NCBI GenBank assembly: GCA_022360055.1
Contig: JAKSDO010000222.1
Location: forward strand, 60,152 to 124,151
Direction of reading: 5' to 3'
From: Cytophagales bacterium
GTDB lineage: Bacteria > Bacteroidota > Bacteroidia > Cytophagales > Cyclobacteriaceae
DNA length: 64,000 nt
Of this stretch, positions 43,495 to 53,415 are shown in pieces. The notes beneath the pieces are model-generated. The model ran no database searches, was not told where the DNA came from, and saw nothing but the letters and a program-made list of their open reading frames with translations. A program made the translations under genes and the position numbers. The first letter of the stretch is position 1. Every line of letters starts with the position of its first letter.

Positions 43495-44517
43495 ATGCCC
43501 AATAAAGTGTCGTACTCGGTGATCGCCAGATTTCTTGCCGGAGAAGCAACTGAGCATGATGAAAAAAAGATCAGGGAGTGGATTGAAAAATCCCTGCTCG
43601 ACGAATGCGATCTGGAGCAAATAAGATCTGCGTGGGAACAGTCCGCATTTGACGATGAGCGCATCAAGATCATTAATCAGGAAGATATACGGGACAAAGT
43701 GTGGCAACAGTCTGTCAAAACTCCGGGGAAAGCAATGCCGGGTGGAAGGAGAGGAACTAACTTTGTGTATTTCACGAAAATTGCTGCCAGTGCGCTCATT
43801 TTTGTTGCTGTGATTACCAGCGTTTACTTTTTTATTTACAGCAGTAATGGTGCCCATCAAATGCGAGAGCCGGCCTCCTGGGTGCACAAGCAAAATCCTT
43901 CCGGGGAAAAATCAAAAATATTTTTGCCCGACGGTTCGATCGTATGGCTAAACTCAGCCAGTACCTTGCAGTTTATAGATAATTTTTCGGATTCGAACAG
44001 ATTCATAAAGCTGACTGGAGAAGCCTACTTTGAAGTGGTAAAAGACGTAAACAGACCGTTCATCGTTGATTGCCGGAATGTGCTTGCGAAAGCTTTGGGA
44101 ACAAGCTTCAATATAAATGGCTATGCCCAAGAGGCAATTAACGTCAGTCTGCTAAAAGGTAAAGTAATAATCAATACCGCGGAGTACAGAGATGACGAAG
44201 GCATCATATTAAATCCCGGTGAATTTTCATTGATGAATGAAGCCGGTGAAAATCTGGATATTGGAAAGTTTGATCCGGAGGAAACCACGGCCTGGAAAGA
44301 TGGCATACTGATATTTAAGGATGCATCATTCAATGAGATCAAGGAAAGACTTGAATTGTGGTATGGCGTTGAAATTGTCGTGAATACAAAAATGAGGTTC
44401 GATAAGCATTTCAACGGCAAATTCAACAATGAAAATCTTCAGAACGTATTGGAAAATCTGAGTTTTGCGATGGATTTTGAGTATCAGATGAAAAATAAAA
44501 TTGTTACAATAAACTAA
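43495..44517 (+). CDS. FecR-family anti-sigma factor
   Basis: The 340-residue protein spans the inner membrane once (ASALIFVAVITSVYFFIYSS, residues about 95-115). The cytoplasmic N-terminal part (SYSVIARFLAGEATEHDEKK) binds the sigma factor. The periplasmic part has the FecR domain: KSKIFLPDGSIVWLNSASTL, RFIKLTGEAYFEVVKDVNRP and FIVDCRNVLAKALGTSFNIN. A C-terminal DUF4974-like segment follows (FKDASFNEIKERLELWYGVE), which contacts the STN domain of the partner receptor. It receives the substrate signal from the SusC at 44650 and holds or activates the ECF factor at 42555. Confidence 0.94.
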   Translation: MPNKVSYSVIARFLAGEATEHDEKKIREWIEKSLLDECDLEQIRSAWEQSAFDDERIKIINQEDIRDKVWQQSVKTPGKAMPGGRRGTNFVYFTKIAASALIFVAVITSVYFFIYSSNGAHQMREPASWVHKQNPSGEKSKIFLPDGSIVWLNSASTLQFIDNFSDSNRFIKLTGEAYFEVVKDVNRPFIVDCRNVLAKALGTSFNINGYAQEAINVSLLKGKVIINTAEYRDDEGIILNPGEFSLMNEAGENLDIGKFDPEETTAWKDGILIFKDASFNEIKERLELWYGVEIVVNTKMRFDKHFNGKFNNENLQNVLENLSFAMDFEYQMKNKIVTIN

Positions 44518-44552
44518 ATACTATGATGTTTTACAATACTTCCTAAAAAACA

Positions 44553-44575
44553 CACCGGTTTTCAGAAAACCGGTG
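44553..44575. promoter_or_regulatory. Perfect hairpin between fecR and susC
   Basis: CACCGGTTTT (44553-44562) and AAAACCGGTG (44566-44575) pair over 10 bp around the loop CAG. On the plus strand no T-run follows, so it need not stop transcription. It may protect the susC mRNA end after cleavage or lower read-through. On the minus strand it is followed by TTTTTT and could act as a terminator there. Confidence 0.55.
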
Positions 44576-44649
44576 CGTCCAGGTCTGGAAGAACGGCAAT
44601 TCTTCCATGATCCTTAAAAAATAAATGTTTAATTAATACTTCCAAAATT

Positions 44650-47600
44650 ATGAATTTTAATCTACTGGAAAAAATTCTTATGCTATCAAAGCATTCGATC
44701 AAAGGTTTTATTCTGCAGTTAATTTTGATTAATGGCTTAATTGCTGCGGATATAAACGCTCAAGAAATAAAGAAGGTAAACGATGTTTATATCGATCTTC
44801 ATTTAACTGAAGCGAGCATCGAAGATATCTTCAATTACATTGAAACAAATACGGATTTCAGATTTTCTTACAACAGTGAAGATCTTGACAAGAATGTACG
44901 CCTCAATCATTCGGAGAAAAATATAACTGTCCGAGATGTTTTACTGGAGATATCCAAGAAAGCTCAGATTAAATTTAAGCAGGTTAATTCCAACATCACT
45001 GTTCAAAAAATAAAGGGCAAATCCAGAAAAGCTCCTAAAATTGAAATTATTATCGATGGAATTAAAATCACCGGCAAAGTCAGCGACAGTGAAAATAGCG
45101 GGCTGCCGGGAGTAAACATCCAGGAAAAAGGCACCACAAACGGAACCATAACGGATATAGACGGAAATTTTAGTATCGAAGTACCGAATGAAGAATCGGT
45201 GCTTGTATTCAGTTCGGTAGGTTATATTTCCGAAGAACTTGTTGTCGGAAGCCAGACGGTAATTAATATTTCTTTGGTCGAAGACATTACGCAATTGTCG
45301 GAAATTGTAGTGACTGCGTTAGGTATCCAGAGGGAAGAAAAATCCCTTTCCTACGCGCAACAGACCGTTGACGGTGAAGCTTTGATGGAGGCGAGAGATG
45401 TAAACTTCCTGAATAGCTTGAATGGCCGGGCCGCAGGCGTTCAGATTGCAAAGAGCAGTTCCGGGGCCGGCGGCTCTACAAGGATCGTACTTAGAGGTAA
45501 TAAGTCGTTATCCGGTGATAGCGAACCATTGTTTGTAATCGATGGTATTCCAATGGCAAATAATAAGACGGATCAGCCCGGTATGTGGGACGGCACCGAC
45601 GGAGGTGACGGTATGTCACAGATCAATCCGGATGACATCGAGAGCATCAGCGTTTTGAAGGGCTCGAATGCCGCGGCTCTTTACGGCAGCCAGGGTGCAA
45701 ATGGCGTTGTACTCATTACGACCAAGAAAGGAAAAAAAGGTGCTGCCAAATTAAGCTTGAGCACAGGTATTACCTTTGAAAATGTGATGAAGAAACCCGA
45801 ACTCCAATTCAAGTACGGAGCTGAGGGCGGAACAAAAGAAAGTTGGTCAACTACTCCGGGAAATTATGAAAGCGGTTATGTAGATGACTGGTTCAAAACA
45901 GGAACCAATTACATTAACACCTTAACCATTAGTGGAGGCGGAGAAAAAACGACGGCATATTTCTCCTATGGAAATGTAACGGCCACGGGCATTACTCCCA
46001 ACAATGAGTACCAGCGCAATAATTTTACCTTTAAGCAGTCAACCAAGATGTTTGATGATAAGTTAACTGTCACATCAAACGTGATGCTGGCTGCCGAGAA
46101 GTCTGAGAACAGGGCTCCTGCCGGATATTATTTAAATCCCCTCACCGGATTGTATATGTTCCCCAGGGAGCGGGACTTTTCGGATTTCAAGGAAAACTAT
46201 CAGATGTTTGATGAAGGGAGAAATATGTACGTGCAGAATTGGTTTGTCGTGGATCACCACCAGTCCAATCCATATTGGAGTATTAACAGGCAACCAAGAG
46301 AGGATGATACAAAAAGGGTGATCGGAAGCCTGGATTTAACCTATGATTTCAACGAAAAGCTGAGCTTATCCGTTCGAGGCAATTACGATTATGCCAATAA
46401 AACGTTTGATCAACAGCACGCTGCTACCTCAAACTCCACAAACATCCATCCGAACGGCTCATGGGAATACCGGAAGTATACCGATGAATTGATCTATGGA
46501 GATGCCATATTGAGATACAATGAAAATTGGGGAGATTTCAGTTTGGACCTGGTGGCTGGTGGAAGCTATCAGAAAACGACTTATGGCAATGGTGTTCGGG
46601 TGAATTCAAGCGCTGAAAACGGATTGATCTATCCCAACGAGTTCTATTTCCAGAACCTGCTGCAAAATGTCCAGGTATTGTCTACGTTAAACAGCCGATT
46701 GATCAAGCAGGCGCTATTTGCCAATGCTGCTATCGGTTGGAAGGATATGGTTTTTCTAGATCTGTCGGGAAGAAATGACTGGGCCTCATCACTGGCCGGA
46801 ACAGGTAACGATTCCTACTTCTATCCGATGATCGGAGCGACATGGGTGCTTAGCGAGACGTTTGACATGGGTAGTTTAGTGAATTTTGCAAAGGTGCGCG
46901 CATCGAGCACTACTGTTGGGAATGAAGTGCCATTTAACCGTGTGAACCCGCAAAACACCATTAATGCGGGCGGATCAATTGATCGAAATACCACACAGCC
47001 TTTTGACAATCTGAAGCCAGAATTAATAAATAGTACGGAGATCGGTACGAATTGGCGTTTTTGGGATGAACGGCTTGGAATCGATTTCACCTGGTACAAC
47101 ATCGAAAGCCGTGATCAGTTCATAGAACTGCCGGCACCGTCGGGTTCCGGATTTTCGAGATATTTTGTGAATGCCGGTTTAATTACGAATAAAGGTGTGG
47201 AGATTACGCTTGACATTACGCCGGTATTGACCAATACGTTTAACTGGACCACATCATTTAACTATTCGAGGAATGAAAACGAGGTAAAAGAAACACATCC
47301 CGACCTTACCAATCCGATCAATACGGGGGAATCGGAAGGTTACAGATCCAGATTTGAAGCCGGAGGATCTATCGGTGATGTTTTCGTATACAAGTTCCGA
47401 AGAGATGAGCAGGGCCGAATCTTGCTCGACGATGATAACAGACCGTTGCGCACAGCCGAATATGAATATGCCGGTAATCTGAATCCCGACTATATTCTTG
47501 GATGGAATAACAGTTTCGAGATGGGCAAATTCGGATTGAATTTCCTTATCGTGGGTAAATTTGGCGGTGTTGCTTTCAGCCAGACGGAATCCATGCTGGA

Positions 47601-47997
47601 TGGCGCCGGTGTAAGTCAGCGGACTGCAGATGCAAGGGATGCAGGTGGCGTATCTGTGGATGCGGTAAAAGAAAGCGACGGAACCCCGGTAAGCTCCGTA
47701 GATCCTGAAACATGGTACCGGGCTATTGGCGATCGTAATGGTATCGGTGAACCATATGTTTTTGATCGAACCAACGTGCGGCTTTCTCAGTTTGCGTTAT
47801 CGTACAATTTCAGTTGGTCAAGGAGAAATTTCCCAACCACGCTTTCGTTTGTTGGTCAAAACTTGTTCTTCCTGAAGATTGACGCGCCGTTTGACCCTGA
47901 TTTGGCTATGAACACTACCAGGAATTCAGAATCGCTGGATAATTTCAATTTACCAGTTACCAGGACGTTTGGTTTTAACCTTAAAGTAACCTTTTAA
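44650..47997 (+). CDS. susC: SusC/RagA TonB-linked outer-membrane receptor with STN signalling domain
   Basis: SusC-like receptors import oligosaccharides or other nutrients through the outer membrane with energy from TonB. The 1115 residues comprise: signal peptide (cut near INAQ); STN domain, about 38-115 (YIDLHLTEASIEDIFNYIET to ITVQK), which signals to FecR; carboxypeptidase-regulatory-like domain, about 135-218 (KVSDSENSGLPGVNIQEKGT); plug with the TonB-box-like region and LNGRAAGVQIAKSS, LRGNKSLSGDSEPLFVIDGI, DIESISVLKGSNAAALYGSQ; and the 22-strand barrel ending FNLKVTF. The STN domain marks a self-regulated receptor. The substrate is not deducible: no hydrolase is adjacent, though GH172, sulfatase and LamB genes occur elsewhere in the window. 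Confidence 0.95.
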   Translation: MNFNLLEKILMLSKHSIKGFILQLILINGLIAADINAQEIKKVNDVYIDLHLTEASIEDIFNYIETNTDFRFSYNSEDLDKNVRLNHSEKNITVRDVLLEISKKAQIKFKQVNSNITVQKIKGKSRKAPKIEIIIDGIKITGKVSDSENSGLPGVNIQEKGTTNGTITDIDGNFSIEVPNEESVLVFSSVGYISEELVVGSQTVINISLVEDITQLSEIVVTALGIQREEKSLSYAQQTVDGEALMEARDVNFLNSLNGRAAGVQIAKSSSGAGGSTRIVLRGNKSLSGDSEPLFVIDGIPMANNKTDQPGMWDGTDGGDGMSQINPDDIESISVLKGSNAAALYGSQGANGVVLITTKKGKKGAAKLSLSTGITFENVMKKPELQFKYGAEGGTKESWSTTPGNYESGYVDDWFKTGTNYINTLTISGGGEKTTAYFSYGNVTATGITPNNEYQRNNFTFKQSTKMFDDKLTVTSNVMLAAEKSENRAPAGYYLNPLTGLYMFPRERDFSDFKENYQMFDEGRNMYVQNWFVVDHHQSNPYWSINRQPREDDTKRVIGSLDLTYDFNEKLSLSVRGNYDYANKTFDQQHAATSNSTNIHPNGSWEYRKYTDELIYGDAILRYNENWGDFSLDLVAGGSYQKTTYGNGVRVNSSAENGLIYPNEFYFQNLLQNVQVLSTLNSRLIKQALFANAAIGWKDMVFLDLSGRNDWASSLAGTGNDSYFYPMIGATWVLSETFDMGSLVNFAKVRASSTTVGNEVPFNRVNPQNTINAGGSIDRNTTQPFDNLKPELINSTEIGTNWRFWDERLGIDFTWYNIESRDQFIELPAPSGSGFSRYFVNAGLITNKGVEITLDITPVLTNTFNWTTSFNYSRNENEVKETHPDLTNPINTGESEGYRSRFEAGGSIGDVFVYKFRRDEQGRILLDDDNRPLRTAEYEYAGNLNPDYILGWNNSFEMGKFGLNFLIVGKFGGVAFSQTESMLDGAGVSQRTADARDAGGVSVDAVKESDGTPVSSVDPETWYRAIGDRNGIGEPYVFDRTNVRLSQFALSYNFSWSRRNFPTTLSFVGQNLFFLKIDAPFDPDLAMNTTRNSESLDNFNLPVTRTFGFNLKVTF

Positions 47998-48009
47998 TTT
48001 TAAGCGATT

Positions 48010-49590
48010 ATGAAAAAGATCATATTTATATTTACAGCGATGTTTATGTTTGTTTTCAGCTCCTGTACGGATGATTTTCTGGATACAAACACACATCCGT
48101 ATCAGATTTCGGACGAGTCTTTGAAAGCTGATTTCAACCACGTCGGAGCATTCTATCCTACCATGCTCAATAATATATTTGGGGATCAGATCGAGCACAA
48201 TTTAGCACATGAATCTTTTGTTCGGCATCTGGCGACTCCCACACCTTTTGTAGGTGGGGTGAACAATACGACGTATTACATTCGGTGGAATACCTACTGG
48301 AACCGTATTTACAACAACATCATGGCTCCGGCCCGGCAGGTAAAGCAAATTGCCGAAGCGGACGGAGCAGTAGTCTTTGTTGAATGGGCCAATCTGATTC
48401 AAATCATCGGTACATCAAGATTGTCTGCCTATCACGGGCCGATCATTTACTCTGAATTTGGTTCGCCCGAACAGGATATTTTCTACGACAGCGAAGAAAC
48501 CCTGTACAATACCTGGTTTCAGCAGTTGGATCAGGTACTGTCGGTATTCAAGGCAAATACGGATTATGTCGGCCTGAAAAATTTCGATGCAAGTTACGGC
48601 GGAGATGTGAACCAGTGGATCAAGGTCGCCAATAGCTGGAGATTGATGTTGGCCATGCGACTTTCAAAAGTTAAGCCGGCCCTGGCCAAAGAGCAGGCAG
48701 AAAAAGCGATCAGTGATGATGGAGGATTGATCGAAGCAAATGCGGATAACTGGTTCCTTTCATTGTACGGAGGTCCGTTCCGACCGGCCAGAATATGCTT
48801 CAACTGGGGGGATACCCGGATGAGTGCGACCATGGAATCCGTATTGGTTGGTTACGAAGATCCGAGAATTGAGAATTTCTTCGATCCGGCTACGGACGAT
48901 ACATTGTATCCCGATCATCCTGACTGGCCGTACAAGGGCATTCGAAACGGCGCATTCCTGGTGGCAAAAGATGACCGGCTCACCTATTCGACAATAGATG
49001 AAAGCTTTATAAGTGTTACGGAGCGACGCATGCTGACTGCCAGCGACATACTGTTTACGTTGGCAGAAGCCGCCCTTAGAGGCTGGAATACCCCTATGAC
49101 TGCCCAGGAATACTATGAAGCCGGTGTCCGTGCTTCGTTTGAAGAGTGGGGCGCGGGTGGTGTCGATGCTTACCTGGCAGACGATGCCAAATTACCCATT
49201 GACTACGACGATCCTAAGGAAACCGGTGATGTCAATGATTTTGTGAGTAGAATGGACGTTACGGTTAAATGGGACGAAGGAGCCTCGAATGAGGTAAAAC
49301 TGGATAAGATTATGACTCAGAAATGGATATCCAGTGTTCATAACACCATTGAAATTTGGGTGGATCACCGCAGGACCGGTTATCCAAAGCTGCCGTTCAA
49401 CTATCAGAACGACAGCAACTCGGATTGGGGTGTGATCCCGGATGATGATTTCTTGCGAAGAATGCCATTTGTAGATGGAGAACGCAACAACAATCCGGCC
49501 GGTGTTGCCGATGCGACGGAGAAGCTTGGCGGTCCGGACGAGATTGGAACCCGTCTGTGGTGGGATACGGGAGGACCAAATTTCCCATAG
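48010..49590 (+). CDS. susD: SusD/RagB-family nutrient-binding lipoprotein
   Basis: SusD-like proteins form the surface lid of the SusC channel and bind its substrate. The 526 residues start MKKIIFIFTAMFMFVFSSCT, a good lipobox, and the helical TPR-like part includes WNRIYNNIMAPARQVKQIAE and WLRLMLAMRLSKVKP-like helices (NSWRLMLAMRLSKVKPALAK). The C-terminal half has LTASDILFTLAEAALRGWNT and KIMTQKWISSVHNTIEIWVD, both typical of the SusD_2 subgroup. It lies 12 bp after susC, in the same operon, and a strong terminator follows. Confidence 0.94.
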   Translation: MKKIIFIFTAMFMFVFSSCTDDFLDTNTHPYQISDESLKADFNHVGAFYPTMLNNIFGDQIEHNLAHESFVRHLATPTPFVGGVNNTTYYIRWNTYWNRIYNNIMAPARQVKQIAEADGAVVFVEWANLIQIIGTSRLSAYHGPIIYSEFGSPEQDIFYDSEETLYNTWFQQLDQVLSVFKANTDYVGLKNFDASYGGDVNQWIKVANSWRLMLAMRLSKVKPALAKEQAEKAISDDGGLIEANADNWFLSLYGGPFRPARICFNWGDTRMSATMESVLVGYEDPRIENFFDPATDDTLYPDHPDWPYKGIRNGAFLVAKDDRLTYSTIDESFISVTERRMLTASDILFTLAEAALRGWNTPMTAQEYYEAGVRASFEEWGAGGVDAYLADDAKLPIDYDDPKETGDVNDFVSRMDVTVKWDEGASNEVKLDKIMTQKWISSVHNTIEIWVDHRRTGYPKLPFNYQNDSNSDWGVIPDDDFLRRMPFVDGERNNNPAGVADATEKLGGPDEIGTRLWWDTGGPNFP

Positions 49591-49624
49591 CCTTCCGGGA
49601 TAAAAACATGGTTTGATATTTATT

Positions 49625-49664
49625 CGGTTGCCTGAAAACCTGACTTTTCAGGCAACCGTTTTTT
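49625..49664 (+). terminator. Very strong terminator after susCD
   Basis: CGGTTGCCTGAAAA (49625-49638) pairs perfectly over 14 bp with TTTTCAGGCAACCG (49645-49658) around a 6-nt loop, followed by TTTTTT. It separates susCD from the VCBS gene. Confidence 0.93.
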
Positions 49665-49953
49665 ATGGCCCGGCCGGGCGTAATTTGCGATTTTTCTCGG
49701 ATCGGGCGGTGTATGATTTACCCTCCGGCGTCGACATTATTTCATGCATCGTATCCCGGAAAGGAGATCTGCCCACCGTACGCGGGCATCTTCTTTTCGT
49801 ATCGGTGCAACCGGATCGCTTACATGTGTTTGAGATGCCGGAAAACGTTTAGCACAGCGCAACTTGGATTATTGTGAATGCGGAGTTATTATTGCCAAAT
49901 CATGGAATTGTTCTTTGATCAGATTCAATACATACAAAAGGAGATAGATTGAG
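49665..49953. other. Intergenic region before the VCBS gene
   Basis: About 290 bp contain no credible gene. AAAGGAG at 49936-49942, 11 bp before the ATG, is an unusually good ribosome-binding site for a Bacteroidota gene. Confidence 0.5.
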
Positions 49954-52900
49954 ATGCGCATTTTTATAAGTAGAATCTGGGGCTTACTTCTATTTTCACT
50001 TATTGGCTGTGTCAACAACTTCGATATAAACCGCAGCAGCGACACACTTTTTTCGCGGATTCCTTCCGGCTACTCCAGGCTGAATTTTGAGAATAACGTC
50101 GAGCAAACCAGAGCAAACAACCATTTGTTGAACGTAGAGTTTGTCTCGGGAGGAGGGGTTGCCGTTGGAGACGTGAACAACGACGACCTGCCGGATGTCT
50201 TTTTTACCGCCAACCAGGCAAGCGACAGACTGTACCTGAATAAAGGAAACTTCAGGTTTGAGGACATATCAGAGAAAGCAGGGATCGGGGCCGATGACAA
50301 ATGGTCGACCGCAGTAACATTCGTGGATATTGATAACGACGGCGATCAGGATATTTATGTGTGTCGATTCGTATATCTTGAGAACGAGTTAAGCGCGAAT
50401 CAACTGTATATTAACAACGGAGATTTGACTTTCACTGAGCAGGCCCATGCCTTCGGAGTGGCAGACAAGGGATTTTCTACCCATGCCACTTTTTGTGATT
50501 TCGACAAAGATCATTTGATCGATCTCTACGTCGTCAACCAACCGCCGAGCATACCGGGAAGGCGCGGCAAAATCAGCAAGGCAGACCTGCCCGGAATTCA
50601 GTTTAGCGATCGGTTATACAAAAATTCCGGTAATGGGAAGTTCATAGATATTACGGATAAGAGCAACATCAGAAACTTCGGATTTGGTCTTTCGGCATTA
50701 GTCGGCGATTTCAATAACGATTCCTGGCAGGACATCTACGTATCGAATGATTTTGATGTGCCCGATCATCTGTATATCAATAATACGGACGGCACATTTG
50801 TGGATAAAATAAAGCAGGCTACGAAGCACATCACAAATTTCAGTATGGGAAGCGATGCGGCAGATTACGATAATGACGGCCTTTTGGATGTTATGGTTGT
50901 CGATATGGTGCACGAAGACAGGCAGATGGCTAAATCTCATATGACAAATATCGACACAAAGGAATTCCTCAACAATATAATGCGGGGAGTTCATCATCAA
51001 TATATGATAAATACCTTGCAGAGAAATAATGGTAACGGAACTTTCAGCGAACTGGCCAGATTGGCCGGAGTAGACCGGACCGGATGGAGCTGGGGGCCGC
51101 TTTTTGCGGACTTTGATAACGATGGTTGGAAGGATATTTTCATTACGAACGGCGTAATTAGAAATAACCTCCATAGTGACCTCGCCGATATCTATGAGCA
51201 AAAACTGGATAGTCTCAGGCAAGTTGCCAGAATGAACAATCGCGATCCCAAGGAGCTGATCGATGTATTTGACTTTGTCAATCTCGCCGCTATGGATAAA
51301 ATGCCAAATTACATGTATAAAAACAACGGGGATTATACGTTTACAAACAAAAACATCGATTGGGGGATGGAATTGCCCACCACCTCAAATGGCGCCGCCT
51401 ATGCGGATTTTGATCGCGATGGCGATTTGGATGTGATCGTTAATAATTTGAACGGGGTTGCGAGCCTGTATAAAAATAATGCATCGCAAAATGGAATGGG
51501 AAATTACATTCGCTTTAAGCTGAATCCGCTTGAAGGTCAGCGTATTTATGGTACCAAAATAACACTCTATCGGGAAAATAAATTATGGCAGGTTTATCAT
51601 TTCACCAATACGAGGGGATTTAGATCCAAAAGTGAGTCAATAGCGCATTTTGGCGTGGGAACCGAAAAGCATGTGCGTAAAGTCGTGGTCGAATGGCAGA
51701 ATAATACGGAATCGATTTTACAAGACCTGGAAGCCAATGAGATCTATACGGTAGACCAAAATGGGGCAACCCCATCTCCTGGGAAAAACGGTATTGTTGA
51801 AGTGCGACCGCTATTCAAAGATGCGACTGCCTCGTTGGGGCTGGACGATGTCACGCACAGAGAGAACAGGTATGACGATTTTTCAAAAGAAGTTTTATTG
51901 CCCTATCGCATGTCGTATACGGGTCCGGTCATGGCTGTAGGTGATATCAATGGAGATGACAGGCACGATTTTTTTCTCGGAGGGGCTGCGGGAATTCCGG
52001 GGAAGCTGTTTATTCAAAATAAAAGCGGAAAGTTTGATGAAGTTGGTCGAGGAGCCTGGGTACAGGATAAAGCTTCCGAAGATACGGACGTAGAATTTAT
52101 CGATGTCGACAACGACGGAGACCGGGACATGATCATAGCCAGCGGAGGCAATGAATTTGATGAATCGGCGATTGAGCTGGAGGATAGGCTCTATACAAAC
52201 AATGGTAATGGAATTTTTACAAAGGCCGTAAAAGGTCTTCCCAAAAAACGGATAAGCAGCTCATGTGTTGTTCCCAACGATTTTGACAACGACGGAGATT
52301 TGGATCTTTTTATCGGGGGGAGATTGATTCCGGGTCGGTATCCCCATCCGGCCAGCAGCCTTCTTCTTGAAAACAGGCAGGGGAGATATGTTGACGTCAC
52401 CAATGAAAAAGCTTCCGGTATGCATGGCCTGGGATTGGTGACAGCCGCAAACTGGACGGACCATAACGGTGATGGTCTGACGGATCTGGTCGTGGTCGGT
52501 GAATGGATGCCAATTACCCTCTTTACCCAGACAGATAACGGGGTATTCCGAAAGGCGGTGCCGGAAGGATTGAAAGACAGTGAGGGATGGTATTTCACAA
52601 TAAAAGCAGATGATATTGATGGAGACGGAGATGAAGATTTCATTGTTGGCAACCTTGGATTGAACTATTCGTACAGCGCGACCGTTGAAAACCCGTTCCA
52701 GGTTTTCAGCTATGATTTTGATTTAAACGGCTCCAATGATATTATCTTTGGCTACACGGAAAACGGTGTGGCCTATCCTCTGACCGGCAGAGCGCGTGCT
52801 GTTAAACAGATACCTTCGCTTAAAAAGACGTTTGACACATATGAAAAATTCAGTAAATCCAGCATCCGGGAGATCTATGGAGCATCTATGGACCAGGCGT

Positions 52901-53304
52901 TAAATCTTCAGGTAAAAACTTTTGCCTCGTCATATGTCGAAAATCTTGGAGATCGTAAATTTAGCGTAAAACCTCTTCCTCCTCTTGCACAGGCTTCATC
53001 GATCAACAGTGTCCTGGTGAAGGATTTCAACGATGACGGGAATAAAGATCTGATTGTCGTCGGCAATATTTATCAAACGGAAATAGAATTGCCTCGCCAC
53101 GATGCCGGGAATGGTTTGTTCCTTCAGGGGGATGGAACAGGAAGTTTTAATGTCGTAACGATCAATGCCTCCGGGTTTTATGCACCACACGATGCGAAGG
53201 AGATGCAATTGATACACATCAATGGGAAAGATTATATACTGGTTGGGAATAATCACCATCCTCTACAGGTATTCGAGTGCTTAACGGAAGGTTCGGCATT
53301 GTAG
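49954..53304 (+). CDS. VCBS/FG-GAP repeat lipoprotein with ASPIC/UnbV domain (CRTAC1-like)
   Basis: The 1116-residue protein is a surface lipoprotein (LLLFSLIGCVN lipobox) built of beta-propeller FG-GAP/VCBS repeats. Calcium-type loops of the form DxNxDGxxD recur: DVNNDDLPDVFF, DIDNDGDQDIYV, DFNNDSWQDIYV, DYDNDGLLDVMV, DFDRDGDLDVIV, DINGDDRHDFFL, DVDNDGDRDMII, DIDGDGDEDFIV. In the middle, near residues 510-590, an ASPIC/UnbV module appears (GTKITLYRENKLWQVYHFTN and SIAHFGVGTEKHVRKVVVEW). Proteins of this type commonly lie beside SusCD genes in Bacteroidota and are thought to bind glycans or proteins at the surface; the precise job is unknown. It follows the terminator of susCD but shares orientation. 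Confidence 0.92.
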   Translation: MRIFISRIWGLLLFSLIGCVNNFDINRSSDTLFSRIPSGYSRLNFENNVEQTRANNHLLNVEFVSGGGVAVGDVNNDDLPDVFFTANQASDRLYLNKGNFRFEDISEKAGIGADDKWSTAVTFVDIDNDGDQDIYVCRFVYLENELSANQLYINNGDLTFTEQAHAFGVADKGFSTHATFCDFDKDHLIDLYVVNQPPSIPGRRGKISKADLPGIQFSDRLYKNSGNGKFIDITDKSNIRNFGFGLSALVGDFNNDSWQDIYVSNDFDVPDHLYINNTDGTFVDKIKQATKHITNFSMGSDAADYDNDGLLDVMVVDMVHEDRQMAKSHMTNIDTKEFLNNIMRGVHHQYMINTLQRNNGNGTFSELARLAGVDRTGWSWGPLFADFDNDGWKDIFITNGVIRNNLHSDLADIYEQKLDSLRQVARMNNRDPKELIDVFDFVNLAAMDKMPNYMYKNNGDYTFTNKNIDWGMELPTTSNGAAYADFDRDGDLDVIVNNLNGVASLYKNNASQNGMGNYIRFKLNPLEGQRIYGTKITLYRENKLWQVYHFTNTRGFRSKSESIAHFGVGTEKHVRKVVVEWQNNTESILQDLEANEIYTVDQNGATPSPGKNGIVEVRPLFKDATASLGLDDVTHRENRYDDFSKEVLLPYRMSYTGPVMAVGDINGDDRHDFFLGGAAGIPGKLFIQNKSGKFDEVGRGAWVQDKASEDTDVEFIDVDNDGDRDMIIASGGNEFDESAIELEDRLYTNNGNGIFTKAVKGLPKKRISSSCVVPNDFDNDGDLDLFIGGRLIPGRYPHPASSLLLENRQGRYVDVTNEKASGMHGLGLVTAANWTDHNGDGLTDLVVVGEWMPITLFTQTDNGVFRKAVPEGLKDSEGWYFTIKADDIDGDGDEDFIVGNLGLNYSYSATVENPFQVFSYDFDLNGSNDIIFGYTENGVAYPLTGRARAVKQIPSLKKTFDTYEKFSKSSIREIYGASMDQALNLQVKTFASSYVENLGDRKFSVKPLPPLAQASSINSVLVKDFNDDGNKDLIVVGNIYQTEIELPRHDAGNGLFLQGDGTGSFNVVTINASGFYAPHDAKEMQLIHINGKDYILVGNNHHPLQVFECLTEGSAL

Positions 53305-53415
53305 AGCGTTGATTTTGTTATGGTGGAAATTGATTTCTTATAAGATAAGTTTTCTTTTTGGATATCTTTTCACACATTTCATACGGATCAGGCGGATAAC
53401 TAAATTGAAATTTTT

